In this document: piece after piece, positions 45,055 through 54,810 of the stretch | Numbering within the stretch: the stretch's first letter is position 1 | Layout: each line of letters starts with the position of its first letter | Assembly: GCF_024139115.2 (NCBI RefSeq) | Contig: NC_085140.1 | Location: 45,354,180 to 45,418,179, forward strand | DNA length: 64,000 bases | Reading direction: 5' to 3' | Source: Armigeres subalbatus | Lineage: Eukaryota > Arthropoda > Insecta > Diptera > Culicidae | Made by a program: the position numbers and the translations under genes | The notes under the pieces: model-generated | Told to the model about the DNA's origin: nothing | Databases searched by the model: none | Seen by the model: only the letters and a program-made list of their open reading frames with translations

Positions 45055-45325
45055 AAGATTTTTTTATTGCTTTTACCTTCCGTCGGCATATTTCTTCCCG
45101 AAGCCAACCGACGCCAGGACGACGACTTCACACTGAACCCTATATATCGTGCCCATAAACACATGGACCGGGACTTACGGCTTTTTTTCTCTATCCGATG
45201 GAAAGCATGACCTAACATTTTTCGTCTTAGAAAATGTTAACGGCGCCTACTAGGATTGAACCCAGGCCCGCTGCGAGTGAGAGGCAGGCACGCTTAAACC
45301 ACTCAACCTCCGGCGCCGTCGTCGT
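45055..45325 (-). mobile_element. tRNA-derived SINE of a second family
   Basis: On the minus strand it starts near 45320 with a tRNA-like head: GGAGGTTGAGTGG (A-box-like), CTGCCTCTCACTCGCAG (anticodon-arm-like) and GGGTTCAATCC (B box). The head is closed by GGCGCC-type complementary ends (45239-45247 with 45312-45320). The anticodon and T stems pair poorly, and about 180 bases of unrelated body follow, ending near an A/T-rich tail. These features argue for a SINE and against a functional tRNA gene. Confidence 0.6.
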
Positions 45326-45329
45326 TTGA

Positions 45330-45803
45330 TTAAAATTAATTCTTATCAGTTCATGCATAAATTTGCTTCATAAGATATCCTCAGTTACGAAATTGAGGAA
45401 TATCCGATATGATTTATGATCAATTGAATTTACTACACGAAAACTTGGGCAAAAAAAGGGTATTTTTTTATCGGCGCTTGGAGCGACCCAAACATTTGTC
45501 AATCAATCATACTGTTTATTCTGGGTGATGAGCCATTCCTCAAGGGCGTTGAGGCGTTGTGACGAACGACAAGACTAACGTAAAGATGGGCGCGAAACAG
45601 TTGCGAGGGTATAAGTATTACGTAGTTCACAACAGGGTTGGCCGTTCCTTAGATAAGGTAAGGAAGAAAAAATAATTCTTAGTTCAAGGTGAAACTGTCC
45701 AGATTCTAAATAATTTTTACCTCGCATTTTCAGAGGCCCAAATCTAAGAAAACAAGCAACGCACAACTGTCATCTTTTTATTTTAGCTTTTCTGCGTCGC
45801 AGC
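45330..45803. other. No feature recognised
   Basis: Single-copy-looking DNA. The minus frame 45575-45766 shows no motif. Confidence 0.35.
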
Positions 45804-45814
45804 AAGCGTGGAAT

Positions 45815-46236
45815 CTTCTTCTTCTTCTTATTGGCATTACATCCCCACACTGGGACAGAGTCGCCTCGCAGCTTAGTGTTCATTAAGCACTTCCACAGTT
45901 CTAGACCAACATTTGAAAAGGGCGTAACAGCCAAAATTTATTCCTTCTGATTCTTCGTCCACATATAAAGCTTTATATGTAGACGAAGAATCAGAAGGAA
46001 TAAATTTTGGCTGTTACGCCCTTTTCAAATGTTGGTCTAGAGTTATTAACTGCAAGGTGTCTAAGCCAAAGTTCCATTTTTGTATTCGTTATATCATGAG
46101 GCTAACACTGATACTTTTATGCCCAGGGTAGTCGAGAAAATTTCCAACACGAAAATTTCCTAAACCGGACCGGGAATCGAACCCAGCCACCCTCAGCACA
46201 GTCTTGCTTTGTAGCCGCGCGTCTTACCGCACGGCT
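45815..46236 (-). mobile_element. Feilai-like SINE split by a palindromic MITE
   Basis: On the minus strand the head (CTTAGCCGTGCGGTAAGACG, then a B box in GGGTTCGATTCCCGG) begins near 46236 and the GAA tail lies at 45815-45829. An 11-base duplication AAGCGTGGAAT flanks it (45804-45814, 46237-46247), so its ends are certain. A 140-base palindrome plus a 4-base duplication interrupts the body at 45901-46044. Without it the SINE would be about 278 bases. Confidence 0.85.
45901..46040. mobile_element. 140-base near-perfect palindrome (MITE) in the SINE
   Basis: The two 70-base halves are inverted copies with a single mismatch (C against T at the 59th base from the tip). Ends are CTAGACCAACATTTGAAAAG and its complement. 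AGTT is duplicated at 45897-45900 and 46041-46044, and the uninterrupted SINEs read CAGTTAATAACTG at this site. There is no loop, so the element is a complete snap-back. Confidence 0.93.
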
Positions 46237-46494
46237 AAGCGTGGAATAAAAAAACTAATAGCTACTTGTTGCTTCATTATTGAAAGTGGTGCCATTCAAA
46301 AAGCCAGCTGGAGTAAAATTGTATTCCGAAAAGTTCGTCCTTAACAAACCATCTATGGGTGCGGCAAGTAATTAAGCTAGTATTAGACTTTGTACCAAGG
46401 TACCAAGCTATATTCAACGACAAGATTACTTTTTATTCTCGGTAATGCTGAGTTGTCCAGATTGGTTGGTTTTTCAAAATCCTTGGACAAATAC

Positions 46495-46790
46495 TAGGGA
46501 TGGAATCCCTCAGAATTCGTGAGAGAAATATTGCCCTAAACTGTCGGAGGAGGAATTCCTCAGAATTCTCGAATGAGTAAATCTCCAAATGAAATACCCC
46601 AGAATTCCTGAATCCCCAGAAAATCTAGAGGTACAATAACCAAGAATACCTAGAGATCCGACTAGTGATCCAGCTAGTGATCAATGTTCCTTCGGAAAAA
46701 TTTCCTCAGAACTGAGGAGGAGGATTTTACCAGATTATCGGGTATGAAGTGAGGGCTTGGTAGTTCCTAGAAATCCTTGGAGGAAAAATT
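46495..46790. repeat. GAATTC/CTCAGAAT-type low-complexity repeat
   Basis: Words such as CCTCAGAATTC, CCAGAATTCCTG and GGAGGAATTCCTCAGAATTC recur at about 20-30 base intervals. The style matches the array at 23.4-25.4 kb but is more diverged. Confidence 0.6.
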
Positions 46791-47019
46791 CATTTTTTTT
46801 TTCGCACAGCTGGGTAAAACAAGTTGAAATGCATGATCAGAACCGGTGCCACCCACGATTGGAGTTTTATTTTTAAAGAAATTGATTATGGAGTATATCC
46901 TCCCGAATAATTTTATTCTAACAGCTTGCGAAAAACGTCTCTCACGGTGTGCTACATATCGTGAGCGTGTACAGAATTGATTAGTAAGAGATTTTTCCAT
47001 TTTGCTTTGGATTCAATCG

Positions 47020-47410
47020 CGAGCGAGAAGGGAAAAATGAAGAGTGAGAAGCGAAACGCGAGAAGTGGGAAAAGAAATGTTGGAAGAGAGAAGTGAAGAG
47101 TGCGAATCGTGAAGAGATATGTAAAGCGATAAATCAGAAGTGGAATGTGAGAAAATAGTAGTGTAAAACGCATCGCCGAAATCATGAAATGAAGTTTGAG
47201 AACTGAGAAGTAAAACAAGAGAGGCAAGAAATAAAGCATGAGAATTGAAATGTGAGAATTGACAAATAAGAAGTGAGAAATGAAACGCAAGAAGAGAAAG
47301 GCAAATTGTGAAGCAGTAAGAAGCGTGAAGTGAAAAACGAGATGTGTAAAGTGAGAAATGTGAGGATAAATCAGAGATAAGAATAAACAAGTAAAACGTG
47401 AAACGGAATC
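47020..47410. repeat. GTGAGAAGTGAAA-type purine-rich minisatellite
   Basis: AGTGAGAAGCGAAACGCG, AGAGAAGTGAAGAGTGCG, GAGAAATGAAACGC and similar words follow one another with a period near 14-16 bases. The minus-strand frame over it (46952-47470) is a Phe/Leu/Ser-rich by-product and is not treated as a gene. Confidence 0.75.
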
Positions 47411-47609
47411 ATAAAAAATAAATTTTGTGTTCTGCTCATTGGAATTAAAGAAAAACTCTAATTTTTCCACCTAGCGGTGATGATGCCAAGCGGATCAAAT
47501 CTCTCTGGGATATAAACAGCTACTATGGAGAAATTACGATCTGTGTCTATATAATGCAAAACACAGTATAAAAATGTTACAGCATATATGATGACACAAA
47601 ATCCAACTT

Positions 47610-50260
47610 AATTCACCGAGTGGTGAAACTGCCTTTCTCGTATTTAGCCAAGAGAAGAGCCGTAGCGTGGTCTTTCAGCGCCCTTGGCGAAGCCTCATTG
47701 GGCGCCCCATTCTTACTAAGAAAATTTATATTTGCAATATTTTACATAAAGAGCAATTTGAATCTCACAAGATGCAAAATTGAAGGGCTTAGTGTTTTTA
47801 AGAAGTTTCACATAAAAGTCATGAGTCAATATCCAGCGGCTTGGTATCTGAAAGTCTATGTGGATCAGGACTGCAAAAAGTCGTAATCGTCATGAGACAT
47901 AGAGCTAAGCGGGGAGTTCTTCGGAATTTCCGCAAGAAACCCTTCGGAATTTCCGCTCAACATTTTCCGTAAAGTCTTTGAGAAATTCTTCTTTGGAATT
48001 ACCGCGAGTACATTCTTTGTACATTGACGGGAAATTCTTCGGAACTTCAATGGATATTTCTTCGGGATTGTTAATGGAATTTCTTCGGAATTCCTGAAGC
48101 AACTGTTGAAAATTTCCTCGGGAAATTATTTCAATTTCCCACCAATAATTCTTAGAGTTTCCAATAGAAAAAAATCTCCACGATTTTCACAGGAAAGCTT
48201 TTGTAGTTTTCATGGACATTTATCCAAAATTTCCACAAGATATTCACCGAAATTTTCAATGGGAAATTCTTTGGATTTTCCACAGAAAATTATTCAAAAT
48301 TTGTAAGGGAAATTTAAAAAAAATCTATAAGGAGTTATTATAAAATTCAACGGGAAATAATTTCTGAATGTCCGCTTCTATTCTAAAAGTCGATGAAACC
48401 TTTGGAAATTATGCCGACATTCTTTAGATTTCAAAGAATGATTCAGAATTTCAGAATCAGTGGCCCGCCGATGCAAAAATAACGGTAGTGGTGATGCACG
48501 CTTCTATGAGGAATCTATGGTTGAGTCTTAAATTGATTTTTATTTTGCTGGGTTTTACTTTTGTTGTAATGTTTTTATACTAAAATGGGTTTTAATAATT
48601 GAATTACTTAACATGTGATTGATCTTTATATTATTTCGGAATGCACAACATATCTATATGATATTTTGTTAAATTTGAAAAAGTCTATACTTCAAGAGCG
48701 TGGAAGGTGTTTCGGAAAGTCTGCGAAAGTCTACAAGGGGGCCTAGAGGGGGGTTTGAAAATGTGAAAATTTGGTCTACGTGGTTTGTAGACAGCTCATT
48801 CAAAACCTCATCGGATTAAGAAAACCCCAACTCTGGAGTGGGTTGGTTAGTGCCCGAAACTGTTGTCGATAAAAATGCAACTATGGTTGTTCGTTTGGAT
48901 CACTTCTTGACAATGAAATCCAACTCTGAAGTGGGTGGGTCGATGGTCTGAATCACCATCAGAAGCAAGAGGGTAAAAAAAGTCAAACTCTGAACTAGAC
49001 AGATAGTAACTAAGGATATTTTTCTCAAAATAATGAATGCCCTACTAACAATTTTAAGGGAGCAAACATTTATAGGAACTTTTTTTCAAATAGGCGTAAC
49101 TGTATTTGACCTTGAAATTTAAAACGACTCCTATTCTCTCTATTCAGCATGTTTCGTTTCTACCTGATAGATTGCATTCTATTTTATCTGTTGGGTACAT
49201 TAGTTGACCAAAATAGCTTGAATTAAGAATGCAATCGCAGTTCCAAAAATCAAGGTCAGGGTAAATTACGCCCATTTGAAAAAAGTTCCTAGATTTAGTT
49301 GCTATCCTTAGATTAATTACTTTTCAACCAAAACGTCAACGTTCAACGTTTTAAGGCCTTTAGTATGCCTTTAGTGAAAAACAGTCAAAGTCGAACTTCT
49401 CTGAATAAAACAGGAAAATGTATCACAAAACTACACAACATCCATGCTACTACTTCTCGGAATTAATCTTTGAAGCAAGAGGACTCTAAAAAACTTAGGT
49501 TGAAACTTTCCAAACTTATTAATTTGAGAGTAATTTGTCCTTACTGATGATAAACTTTAAGGCTCTTGAAGCTTCTCAATGACCATAACAGTGGCAAAAA
49601 AAGAACTTATCCAATTCGCGTATCAAACTTTATGATTTTCAAAAAACTAGCGATCAAACCCAAAAACAAAACCTGCCATGCTGAAGTGGAAATGAAAAAA
49701 TATTCTATTTTTGCTCTAGAATTCTAGATCACTAAAAACTTTTCTTCCATAGGCATTTGGTGTAGAAGCTTTGCTATTAATTGTACTTTTAACTAATAAC
49801 AGTGTTCTACTTCGCATAGCGTATTTCTGGATTTCGGCGCCCCCTACAGGCTGGCGCCCTTGGCGGGGGCCAACCTGGCCAACCGCACGCTACGGCGCTG
49901 GCCAAGACACCAACTTATATGGCGCTTATATAGTTCGATTCAATTTTCTCTATAACTTTTAAACGCAATGGTTGATTGTTATCAAATTTAGTAGTGACAA
50001 CAAGGGTTTGTCCCCTGTCGAATGCAACTTGTTACGAGAAAATCGGTTAAGAATTACTATATGAAAAAGTGGCTAATGTTTTTCGGCTTTCGTGTGCACA
50101 TACACATACACACGGACAAACAGACATTTGTTCAGCTCGACGAGCCGAGTCGATTGGTATATAACATCATGGGTCTCCGAGGCTTCAATAAAAAGTTCGA
50201 TTTTGGAGTGAAATGATAGCCTTTTGGTACAACTTTGTTATACGAGAAAGGCAAAAAGGC
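47610..50260. mobile_element. Composite inverted-repeat element, probably nested
   Basis: ACTGCCTTTCTCGTAT near 47627 is matched by the complement of ATACGAGAAAGGCA near 50240. Just inside, GCCGTAGCGTGG near 47658 and GCGCCCTTGGCG near 47678 are matched, inverted, by CGCACGCTACGGCG near 49880. GGCGCCCTTGGCG also occurs near 49851. This suggests one element (outer ends) carrying another (inner ends). The interior is AT-rich with a GGAA/TTCC-type minisatellite at 47910-48310. No transposase motif was found. Confidence 0.45.
47910..48310. repeat. TTCTTCGGAATTTCCGC-type minisatellite
   Basis: TTCTTCGGAATTTC, CCTTCGGAATTTCCGC, TTCTTTGGAATTACCGC and TCTTCGGAACTTC recur with a period of about 24-30 bases, drifting to AATTTTCAATGGGAAATTC forms. 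It has the same dyad-rich style as the larger arrays in this window. Confidence 0.65.
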
Positions 50261-50504
50261 TCCATTCGATTCGACTCATTTTTCCATCACATTTTAATAT
50301 TACAGCTTGTCATTACTATGGGGCTTGTATTCAATATTGCGTACAAGAACAAGTTGGATCTAAAATTAAAGGCTATTAGACACAAAAATATGGATTCAAA
50401 TTTTTCCGTGGCGTGTAATATTCAGAATTTTTAACTGTGTACAACTACAAGGAAGGTGTTCTAATATATCGCTTTCAATATTACAAAAGCGAATAGATGT
50501 GCAT

Positions 50505-51045
50505 ATCCCATATCCCAGGATATCCCAAAACCATCTTACCATGTCTCCTGATCTTAAGGAATATGTTATGGATATTGTCAGATTTTATGGATATGACACA
50601 CTGCGCGGCGTTTGTAATGTTCCCAAATGGGTACTTGCACAAAACTTCACGCGGCGAATGACTGTCGAAAGGTACGGCCGCGCTAAACGATACACCGCAA
50701 TGCTATTCACCCATAAGAATCAAGTAAACGGGGTGAAGAGAGCGCGGCGGTACCTTTCAGGAAGGGTTCACCGCGTGCAATTTTCAGAAAATCAGACAAT
50801 ATGGCTGAATACATATCCAAGCTTGGAGCGACGATAAAAGCTAGAGCTAGAGTGGTGGCTGCAGATCGCAAGTTCTGAACTCAAGGACGGTTTGGATAAC
50901 CTAGGATATCCCAAAACCATCTTACCATGTCTCTTGATCTTCTGGAATATGTTATGGACATGCATAACCAAGCCTAGAGTGACGAAAAAAGCTGGCATGG
51001 TAACTGTAGATCGCAAGTTCTGGACTCAAGGATTGTTTAGATGAT
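50505..51045 (+). repeat. Two-copy tandem duplication, first copy interrupted
   Basis: GATATCCCAAAACCATCTTA plus CCATGTCTC-TGATCTT-GGAATATGTTATGGA occurs near 50520-50575 and 50907-50961. AAGC-T-GAG-GACGA-AAAAGCT plus GATCGCAAGTTCTG occurs near 50820-50880 and 50970-51025. Between the halves of the first copy lie about 230 extra bases that include the MITE below. The unit is about 150 bases. Confidence 0.7.
50635..50780. mobile_element. Short palindromic MITE-like element
   Basis: TTGCAC...TTCACGCGGCG then TCGAAAGGTACGGCCGCGC at the left is matched by the complement of GCGCGGCGGTACCTTTCAGG and GTTCACCGCGTGCAA at the right. Arms are about 50 bases around a 45-base middle. The open frame 50499-50837 spans it by chance. 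No clear duplication. Confidence 0.55.
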
Positions 51046-52059
51046 CTAGCACAGGACTACCCAACGTATGGCCCGCGGGCCGGATGCGACCCTCGGCTCC
51101 ATTTTTTTGTGGCTCGCGACGTGTTAGAAAAAAATATTCGATAACCGGCTAATAAGAGTTATTACTAATTAAAAGAATTGAATCTGGGCAAGCATGGAGT
51201 CAAATAACACGGGCCAGTTTTGCTGTTAATGAGATTTTGGCAATACGGATGAAACGTTTCCAGGACGGAGAACTTGTTAGGGAATGCATATCGGCTGTTG
51301 GTGATATGGTGTGTTCTAAAGAAAAAACCTTCTTCAGAAGACTTGAAAACTACGTTACGTGAAAAAGCCACCTGCTTCTTATTGTAGCTTCTCACAATCG
51401 ATGAAAATACTGAATAAAAAAAACAATGCACAAGTAGCTGTCTTCATAAGGGGAATTGATGATCATCTTAAAAATAAAAAGGAATTAACAGCTATGGTCC
51501 CAATGACGGAACGACTACCTCAGATATAGACCCGAGGAAAGCTGTTAAGGCCTGTATGAAGGAGCTTAAACCCTTCTTTTAAAACTTAAGGCCTAGCACG
51601 GGCGTCGTGCTGTAGCGACTCTAGTTATTACTAAAATCGACATAACCTACGCGAGAAAACTTAAGCACCATCAATTCCAAATTATGTTGACAGAAATGGA
51701 AGCAGAATACGGATATTCGGTGTATTATTGTGAACTTCGTTGGCTAACCCACCTTGCTTGAGAGAATTTATTCTCTTCGAAAGGAAATCACACAATTTTT
51801 ACAAGATAAAGCAAAACCAATGTTCAAGCTGCATAACCCTGAATTGGTGAGTTGCTTGGCCTAAAGCTGCAAATCAGAGATCAACACTTCGAATTTTGAT
51901 TATTCAACATGCAAACTATTGAAATTTTTTTAAACAATTTGGCACTATTGATTGTTGAAAACTGATACATTTTTTTAATCCTGTAAAAAACATTTGGAGT
52001 CTTTCAACAGAAATTTTCAAGGGCAAAACATTCTTTTGCATATAAACAATAAAGACGGA

Positions 52060-53455
52060 TCCATAAAAAATGGAAAACGATCCATAAATAACATTTGAAT
52101 GTTCCATAAAACGCTACCATAAATCCATAAAATAGTTCAGGAGATTCCATAAAGAGTAGTTTTTTGATCTATAACAAAGCTAAAATTTAGCAATTAATAG
52201 GCAAATATGTTCCATTACAATGGTCAAGAAAAACAATACAATTCTTGCTATTTTTCCATGAACGTATGACAAATGATCCATAAATCTATTGGAAAATGAT
52301 CCATAAAACTTCAAATTTAAGCATTTTTATCGTAATGATGATCCATAATTTCAGTAATATGATCCATAATTTTAGTCATTTGATCCATAACTTTGCTCAA
52401 ATGACCCATAGTTTTGGTGATATGATTCGTAAATTTTACTAAATGATCCTTAGATTTTATAAAGTGTGTGGATCAATTAATATAGTTTCATTGGCCTTCT
52501 TTCCAAGCATTATGGATCACATTATCAAAATTATGGATTATATAAACAAAATTATGGATCATATGACCAAAATTATGGATCATATGACCAAAATTATGGA
52601 TTATATTACTGATATTATGGATCATCATTAGGATAAAAATTGCGCAAATTTAAAATTTTATGGATCAAAATATAGTTTTATGGATCATTTTTCAAAGATT
52701 TATGGATCATAAAATTATTCTTTATGGAATCTCCCGAACTATTTTATGGATTTATGGTAACAGATGTTATTTACGGATCGTTTTTAATTTTTTTATGGAT
52801 CGTTTTTGCACAGCGGGCTTGGTAGTCATATGGCTACTGCTTCTGCCTTACACGCAGGAGATCATGGGTTCAATCCCAGGTCCGTTCCATTCTTCTACTT
52901 TGTATCTTTCTCTTTATTTCTCATGTTCTAGCAATCGCTAGAACTGGAAATGGACTTCCATACCGTTTCCATTACTATTCCTATACCTGCAACTTGAGTA
53001 TTCTAACAGTAATCTGCTAGAATTGGAAATGAACTATAGAGCTAGTTTCCTACATCCAATTAGAAATTCCATCAGTTACCTTCTCCTATCTATCACATTG
53101 GCAGCTCGTTAACCAAGACGGACCTCTGCCTCTCCAACCTAACCCAGAAATTCCAACAAATTCCGCATGAACTCGTGGCAAGTGCAGAGGTATATTCGGC
53201 TTGCAGTGGGCGAATGATTGTATCATCATTTCCTCCCCCTTCCCTACATTGACTTGCATTCTGACGTGGCAGGCGCCAGTATGACCTAACAAATGAGATC
53301 ACCAGTACTTGTACATTGAAGATGTGTGCTAGTCCCAAGCGCAAACATCTGTTGGTTCCCTGTGCAAGAACAGCTGATCTGGTCATAATGGAGTAGCAAC
53401 TACGAGCAGTCAATCAAGCTCAAGCTCAAGCTTTTTATGGATCGTTTTTGCACAT
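52060..53455. mobile_element. Foldback rich in ATCCATAA units, carrying a SINE
   Basis: The left part has many GATCCATAA words (52060-52470) and the right part many TTATGGATC words (52500-52812). ACCATAAATCCATAAAATAG near 52108 matches the complement of CTATTTTATGGATTTATGGT near 52740. AACGATCCATAAATAAC near 52077 matches the complement of GTTATTTACGGATCG near 52766. Units repeat about every 25 bases, the cleanest being GACCAAAATTATGGATCATA near 52564-52600. It separates the N- and C-terminal parts of the hAT transposase. The element would be about 755 bases without the SINE. Confidence 0.78.
52813..53431 (+). mobile_element. tRNA-derived SINE with a 23-base target duplication
   Basis: A 23-base sequence at 52790-52812 is repeated exactly at 53432-53454. 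The 619-base insert starts with a Pol III-like head: GGTAGTCATATGGCTAC (A-box region), then GGGTTCAATCCCAGG (B box) near 52867-52881. It ends in CAAGCTCAAG repeats. It carries no protein motif I recognise. The long duplication and short-repeat tail are signs of target-primed insertion by a LINE. It is longer than usual for a SINE; a composite body is possible. Confidence 0.82.
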
Positions 53456-54034
53456 TGAACGGTGCAAAGTAAGGGCTGCCATTTACAAGCCTATTCGCTA
53501 ATTTTTGAAAAGACAGTTCCTCAACACCGTTTACTTATGTGAATAATGTGCCTGGTATGTTTCAAATCGATAAAATTTACTTCTAATGCTACAATAAGAT
53601 CAAATTTAAATTTCAGAAAGACACATTTTTCGTAATTTTCTCTCCAGAAATACACATCTGTGTGAACAACTCTTAAGAAGAATGATAGCATTAAAAAGTA
53701 ATTGTTTTTCATTAGCTGCTTGCAAAATTCGATCATCCATTGTGAAATCAATATGCGTCGAGTATTCCAAGTATCCATCCATGTCCTGTTACGTAACAAA
53801 AGAAAGAAAATAAGCACACACAAAATTTTTCAATCGTAATTAAATCGTGTTTAGTTTTTCTTTAAACAATTTTAGCCATTCTTTAAAACTAAATATCATT
53901 CTAAAGAAAATGTATTTTAGCTTGGTTAATTTGAAAATGTATAAAAAATATGTACCGAATATTTTCTGGCCCGCCAGCAAGTGGTCATTCTGAAAACTGG
54001 CCCGTGGCTTGAAAAGGTTGGGCAGGCCTGAAGC

Positions 54035-54810
54035 ACTTGTTTTGTCATTTCTATATTATCGACCACGAAAACAATTGGAGCATACCTAGAAAAAATTGGG
54101 TTAAAAGGGTTAAAGGAACTCAATGCTGTTAGTGCAGCTTGACTGTCAGGAAAAAGTAACATGTCGAAATTTTCTTCTGAAGTACATTCACACATTCTAG
54201 AATTAGAGGGGCCCTCCTTAGCCGTGCGGTAAGACGCGCGGCTACAAAGCAAGACCATGCTGAGGGTGGCTGGGTTCGATTCCCGGTGTCGGTCTAGGCA
54301 ATTTTCGGATTGGAAATTGTCTCGACTTCCCTGGGCATAAAAGTATCATCGTGTTAGCCTCATGATATACGAATGCAAAAATGGTAACCTGGCTTAGAAA
54401 CCTCGCAGTTAATAACTGTGGAAGTGCTTAATGAACACTAAGCTGCGAGGCGGCTCTGTCCCAGTGTGGGGATGTAATGCCAATAAGAAGAAGAAGAAGA
54501 AAAAGAAGAAGAATTGCAAATATTTCTGAACAACTGTCCAAGACGAATTAAGTACTCTCCATTTAATTCCACCAATTATTTTTGATATCTTTGCAGATAC
54601 GTATTTCCGAGCGGGAAATATTTCTGCTTGAAATTCAGTTGGTCTGTAACCCATGCGTACGTAAATAAATAATCCAGGTCTAGATATTGCTGCATCAATT
54701 TTCATACCAATTTCGAATTTCAATAAAAATTCGTCTGTGAAGAATAAAATTGAACCATGACGAACTATATAATAGGAGAATCGAATAAGAAAAATTAGAA
54801 TCACCGAAAT
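54035..54810 (-). mobile_element. LINE RNase H region, split by a SINE
   Basis: The minus strand, outside the SINE, reads ILFFTDEFLLKFEIGMKID and PTEFQAEIF (about 54600-54770). After the SINE it reads CTSEENFDMLLFPDSQAALT and ALSSFNPF (about 54105-54190). TDxS, FQAEI and DSQAAL are three landmarks of the RNase H domain of I/Jockey-type LINEs. Catalytic neighbours around TDE are altered and several residues are lost, so it is inactive. No RT was found next to it. Confidence 0.72.
54208..54511 (+). mobile_element. Feilai-like SINE, full length
   Basis: The head is CCTTAGCCGTGCGGTAAGAC, with GGGTTCGATTCCCGG as B box. The body includes GGAAATTGTCTCGACTTCCC and ends GGGATGTAATGCCAATAAG plus GAA/AAG repeats with an AAAAAG interruption. 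The possible duplication AGAATT (54199-54204, 54510-54515) is short and not certain. It lies in the RNase H remnant. Confidence 0.85.

Larger units (their letters stand above)
51052..54030 (+). mobile_element. hAT transposon wreck (GTF2IRD2/ZBED-like transposase)
   Basis: The left end CAGGACTACCCAACGTATGG and the right end, complement of GGTTGGGCAGGCCTG, are hAT-style inverted ends. Each is followed by a GGCCCGCGGGCC/TGGCCCG-type block. Transposase remnants lie in correct order on the plus strand. SFAVNEILAIRMKRFQDGE and VRECISAVGDMVCSKEKTFF lie near 51214-51325. NAQVAVFIRGIDDHLKNKK and ELTAMVPMT lie near 51424-51510, a WLTH segment lies near 51740, and C-terminal THLCEQLLRRMIALKS lies near 53648-53700. 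THLCEQ corresponds to the dimerisation/catalytic-end block. About 1.5 kb in the middle is a later foldback with a SINE. No clear 8-base duplication remains. Confidence 0.78.

Noticed and set aside
45239..45320. tRNA gene on the minus strand
   Set aside because: Acceptor-like pairing is good, but the anticodon and T stems are poor and a SINE-like body follows.
46952..47470. 172-codon minus frame rich in Phe, Leu and Ser that looks like a membrane protein
   Set aside because: It reads the complement of a purine-rich minisatellite; hydrophobicity comes from TTC/CTT/TTT codons of the repeat.
50499..50837. 112-codon plus frame
   Set aside because: It spans a palindromic MITE and a tandem duplication, and no motif is recognised.
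51052..54030. Exact 8-base duplication for the hAT element
   Set aside because: The flanking words ATCTAGCA and AAGCACTT do not match, so I do not claim one.
54215..54300. tRNA gene candidates in the SINE heads (also 26.8, 46.2 and 58.9 kb)
   Set aside because: Each is followed by the same 200-base body and GAA tail, and the cloverleaf is incomplete, so these are SINE promoters.
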